Assembly: GCA_013151315.1 (NCBI GenBank)
Contig: JAADIN010000273.1
Location: 1-24,442, forward strand
Source of the DNA: Planctomycetota bacterium
Lineage (GTDB): Bacteria; Planctomycetota; Planctomycetia; Pirellulales; Lacipirellulaceae
DNA: 24,442 nt
Direction of reading: 5' to 3'
The position numbers and the translations under genes are program-made. Positions within the stretch are counted from its first letter, which is position 1; every line of letters starts with the position of its first letter. Under the pieces are notes generated by a model. The model made no database searches and was not told the DNA's origin. It worked only from the letters and a program-made list of their open reading frames with translations. Positions 22,958-24,442 of the stretch are shown here, piece by piece.

Positions 22958-24118
22958 TCAGCCGGTGCACTTCACAACGTAACGCGGATTCAACACAGCC
23001 GCCGCACCCCGCTCGCTCGCCTTGAAACGCAGCACGATGTCGTTATTGAAATCGGCCTCGCTGTTGATCGGAGCTTGCGTGACGGTAATCGGCCAATTTT
23101 CCATGTAGGCAAATGCCTTACGGAAATCGCCGAGGAACCACCATTTTTTCGCATCGTCTGCCGTGACTCCCGAGGCCACAATGCGACGGTACGCCAATCG
23201 GCTTTCCTCGACCCGATAGTTGCCCAAGGGATTGGCTGCCGTGGTTGCCGTTTCCGAACCAGTCGCACCGTAGGTAATTTCTGCGGCATTGAAAACTCGA
23301 TGGGCCGCATGTCGATAGGCTGGCATGACCAATATGGTCGTGCCTCTCACAAGCACTGGCTCGCCCGTGTTAGGATCGAGTATCTCGGTAAACATCTGCT
23401 CCGCGGCGTCCACATTGGTCCAATCCACCAACTCATTGCTTGCGAGTTCGTTGTTCCAAGGACCTGCTGTGTAGTAAGTGTCGTAGCTGTTGCCGTTCGA
23501 ATTGAAGCTGTTGGTTGCTCCAACGATCGCATCAAGAATCCGCTTCTCTTTGTTCAGCCCCAGCACCTCGCCTACTTCTGATGCTCGACTGAGAATCAAG
23601 TGAGTCCGATCAAAAAAGATCGCCTCCTTCGTCACCGGAACGATAAAACCTCGTTTCGATGTCGAGGGGGTTTCCACGTAATCCTCTCCGAAGCCAAGAT
23701 TCGGGTACGGCATCCCAGGCGACACTTCGTCGACATTCTCGGCGATTCGCGTGATGCCCGGAATCTTTTCACCATCCAGACGTGTCGAAATGGTCTGCAC
23801 GAGTTTCGAGGCGACAAAAGTTTCCTGCTCGTAAGCGTCCAGTAGCTTTGAATAAATCACTTGCCCCGTGATGTTGAGAAAAGCCGTCACATCGACACCG
23901 TCGCTGGCTTCCATCACATTGACACTTCCTCCCGAACGAGGATCGAGCATACGTACCCATTCGCGCCCATCGGGCACGAGGGACTCTGCTAGGTCGCGGA
24001 TGCTAAATTCCTCGGGAGACAAATGTCCTTCATGCAGTGCTTCGGAAAGATGCTGCACGGTTCGCTCAGCTCCATCCAAGTCGTAACGTCGCTTGAGTTC
24101 TCGATAGTTGAGTAACAC
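22958..24118 (-). CDS. Phage major capsid protein (HK97-fold type)
   Basis: 386 residues from GTG 24118, which has AAGGAG nine bases upstream; the frame is open to 24151, but no ribosome site precedes that GTG. Residues about 1-70 are charged and helical (YRELKRRYDLDGAERTVQHLSEALHEG), like a scaffold-type delta region. The core contains SKRGFIVPVTKEAIFFDRTHLILSRASEVGEVLGLNKEKRILDAIVG, VLVRGTTILVMPAYRHAA and the C-terminal WWFLGDFRKAFAYMENWPITV ending in RGAAAVLNPRYVVKCTG. This is the order of helix and P-domain elements in HK97-type capsids, including the diagnostic DFRKAF block. It should build the shell of a tailed-phage-like particle. No disruption is seen in this gene, unlike two of its neighbours. 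Confidence 0.8.
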   Translation of the reverse strand: MLLNYRELKRRYDLDGAERTVQHLSEALHEGHLSPEEFSIRDLAESLVPDGREWVRMLDPRSGGSVNVMEASDGVDVTAFLNITGQVIYSKLLDAYEQETFVASKLVQTISTRLDGEKIPGITRIAENVDEVSPGMPYPNLGFGEDYVETPSTSKRGFIVPVTKEAIFFDRTHLILSRASEVGEVLGLNKEKRILDAIVGATNSFNSNGNSYDTYYTAGPWNNELASNELVDWTNVDAAEQMFTEILDPNTGEPVLVRGTTILVMPAYRHAAHRVFNAAEITYGATGSETATTAANPLGNYRVEESRLAYRRIVASGVTADDAKKWWFLGDFRKAFAYMENWPITVTQAPINSEADFNNDIVLRFKASERGAAAVLNPRYVVKCTG

Positions 24119-24193
24119 AGAATTATTCTCCTTGTTGATCTTGTTTTTCACCCACCACCATGGAGGGCGACACGTTGGTCTGGCGATACTCTC

Positions 24194-24442
24194 TTAGGCT
24201 GCCGCTTGTGGGCCACCTCGCACAATGGTGCTTACCAGGTCGACAAGAACCTTGTTCCCCGCAGTCGGAACCCGCTTCGCACATCGGCCTATCGCCAAGT
24301 TCTCCGTTGCGACACCCGTAACGATCTGCGTGTCCAGCTCGGTTCCCGTACCTTCTTCGCGGCCACCGATCAGGTCTCCGACTTCAAACGCCTCGGACGC
24401 ACACTGGAACTCAAAAACACCACTGGTAGCGATACGAATCGC
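24194..24442 (-). CDS. Partial phage capsid-decoration-like protein (C-terminal part)
   Basis: 82 residues are visible before the stop at 24194-24196; the gene begins beyond the window edge. The sequence RIATSGVFEFQCASEAFEVGDLIGG, TQIVTGVATENLAIGRCAKRV and KVLVDLVSTIVRGGPQ is like small beta-barrel cement or head-decoration proteins of the DUF2190 type, which sit just upstream of major capsid genes in many phages. The short gap to the capsid gene and the same strand support this. The family call is tentative because the N-terminus is missing. Confidence 0.5.
   Translation of the reverse strand, partial: AIRIATSGVFEFQCASEAFEVGDLIGGREEGTGTELDTQIVTGVATENLAIGRCAKRVPTAGNKVLVDLVSTIVRGGPQAAA

Noticed and set aside
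24119..24151. A GTG start at 24151 for the capsid protein
   Set aside because: No ribosome site precedes it, whereas GTG 24118 has AAGGAG at nine bases and gives a natural N-terminus.

Overview
The window looks like a chromosomal segment of a planctomycete, most likely of the order Pirellulales (Lacipirellulaceae/Pirellulaceae-like). The pointers are a secreted PEP-CTERM protein with a dockerin-like calcium-binding tail at the left edge, a very lysine-rich histone-H1-like protein, several large membrane proteins of no known family, and many short palindromic intergenic repeats. No rRNA, tRNA or CRISPR array was seen. This placement rests on gene style and not on a marker gene.

Layout, left to right. 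(1) 1-2536: PEP-CTERM protein and a SAM methyltransferase in the same direction, converging on a polytopic membrane protein. (2) 2789-4323: a two-gene unit with a TAATG overlap, made of a shikimate-dehydrogenase-like protein with altered active-site residues and dethiobiotin synthase. (3) 4360-10170: an alpha-glucan/sugar-phosphate block on the minus strand (GH57 glucanotransferase/amylase, GalT-like uridylyltransferase, GlgA glycogen synthase). A plus-strand FitAB/VapBC-type toxin-antitoxin pair with its own strong promoter sits between galT and glgA. (4) 10444-12996: aspartate/aromatic aminotransferase and, divergently, a myo-inositol-1-phosphate synthase. (5) 13285-15134: the H1-like protein with a clear intrinsic terminator, then a DEAD-box RNA helicase ending in a 28-bp perfect inverted repeat. 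(6) 15166-15828: a Phd/PIN toxin-antitoxin operon on the minus strand with a palindromic operator. (7) 15916-19610: a 574-residue membrane protein, an orphan ABC-type solute-binding protein and an MBL-fold hydrolase.

(8) 19649-24442 is different in kind. A plus-strand HTH regulator with nested inverted repeats upstream converges on a minus-strand phage head module: a partial capsid-decoration-like gene at the window edge, the major capsid protein, a beta-rich structural protein, a LamG-domain protein, and three small head-completion-like genes. Two of these genes carry single-base frameshifts in opposite directions. No tail gene follows where a tail operon would be expected. The simplest reading is the decayed or rearranged end of a prophage-like element; the terminase, portal and protease, if present, would lie beyond 24442.

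The least ordinary points are the AroE-like protein whose shikimate-contacting and catalytic positions are nearly all changed, the paired frameshifts in the phage module, and a palindromic repeat family with two copies that each overlap the stop codon of the preceding gene. No completely new multi-gene system could be demonstrated from sequence alone.
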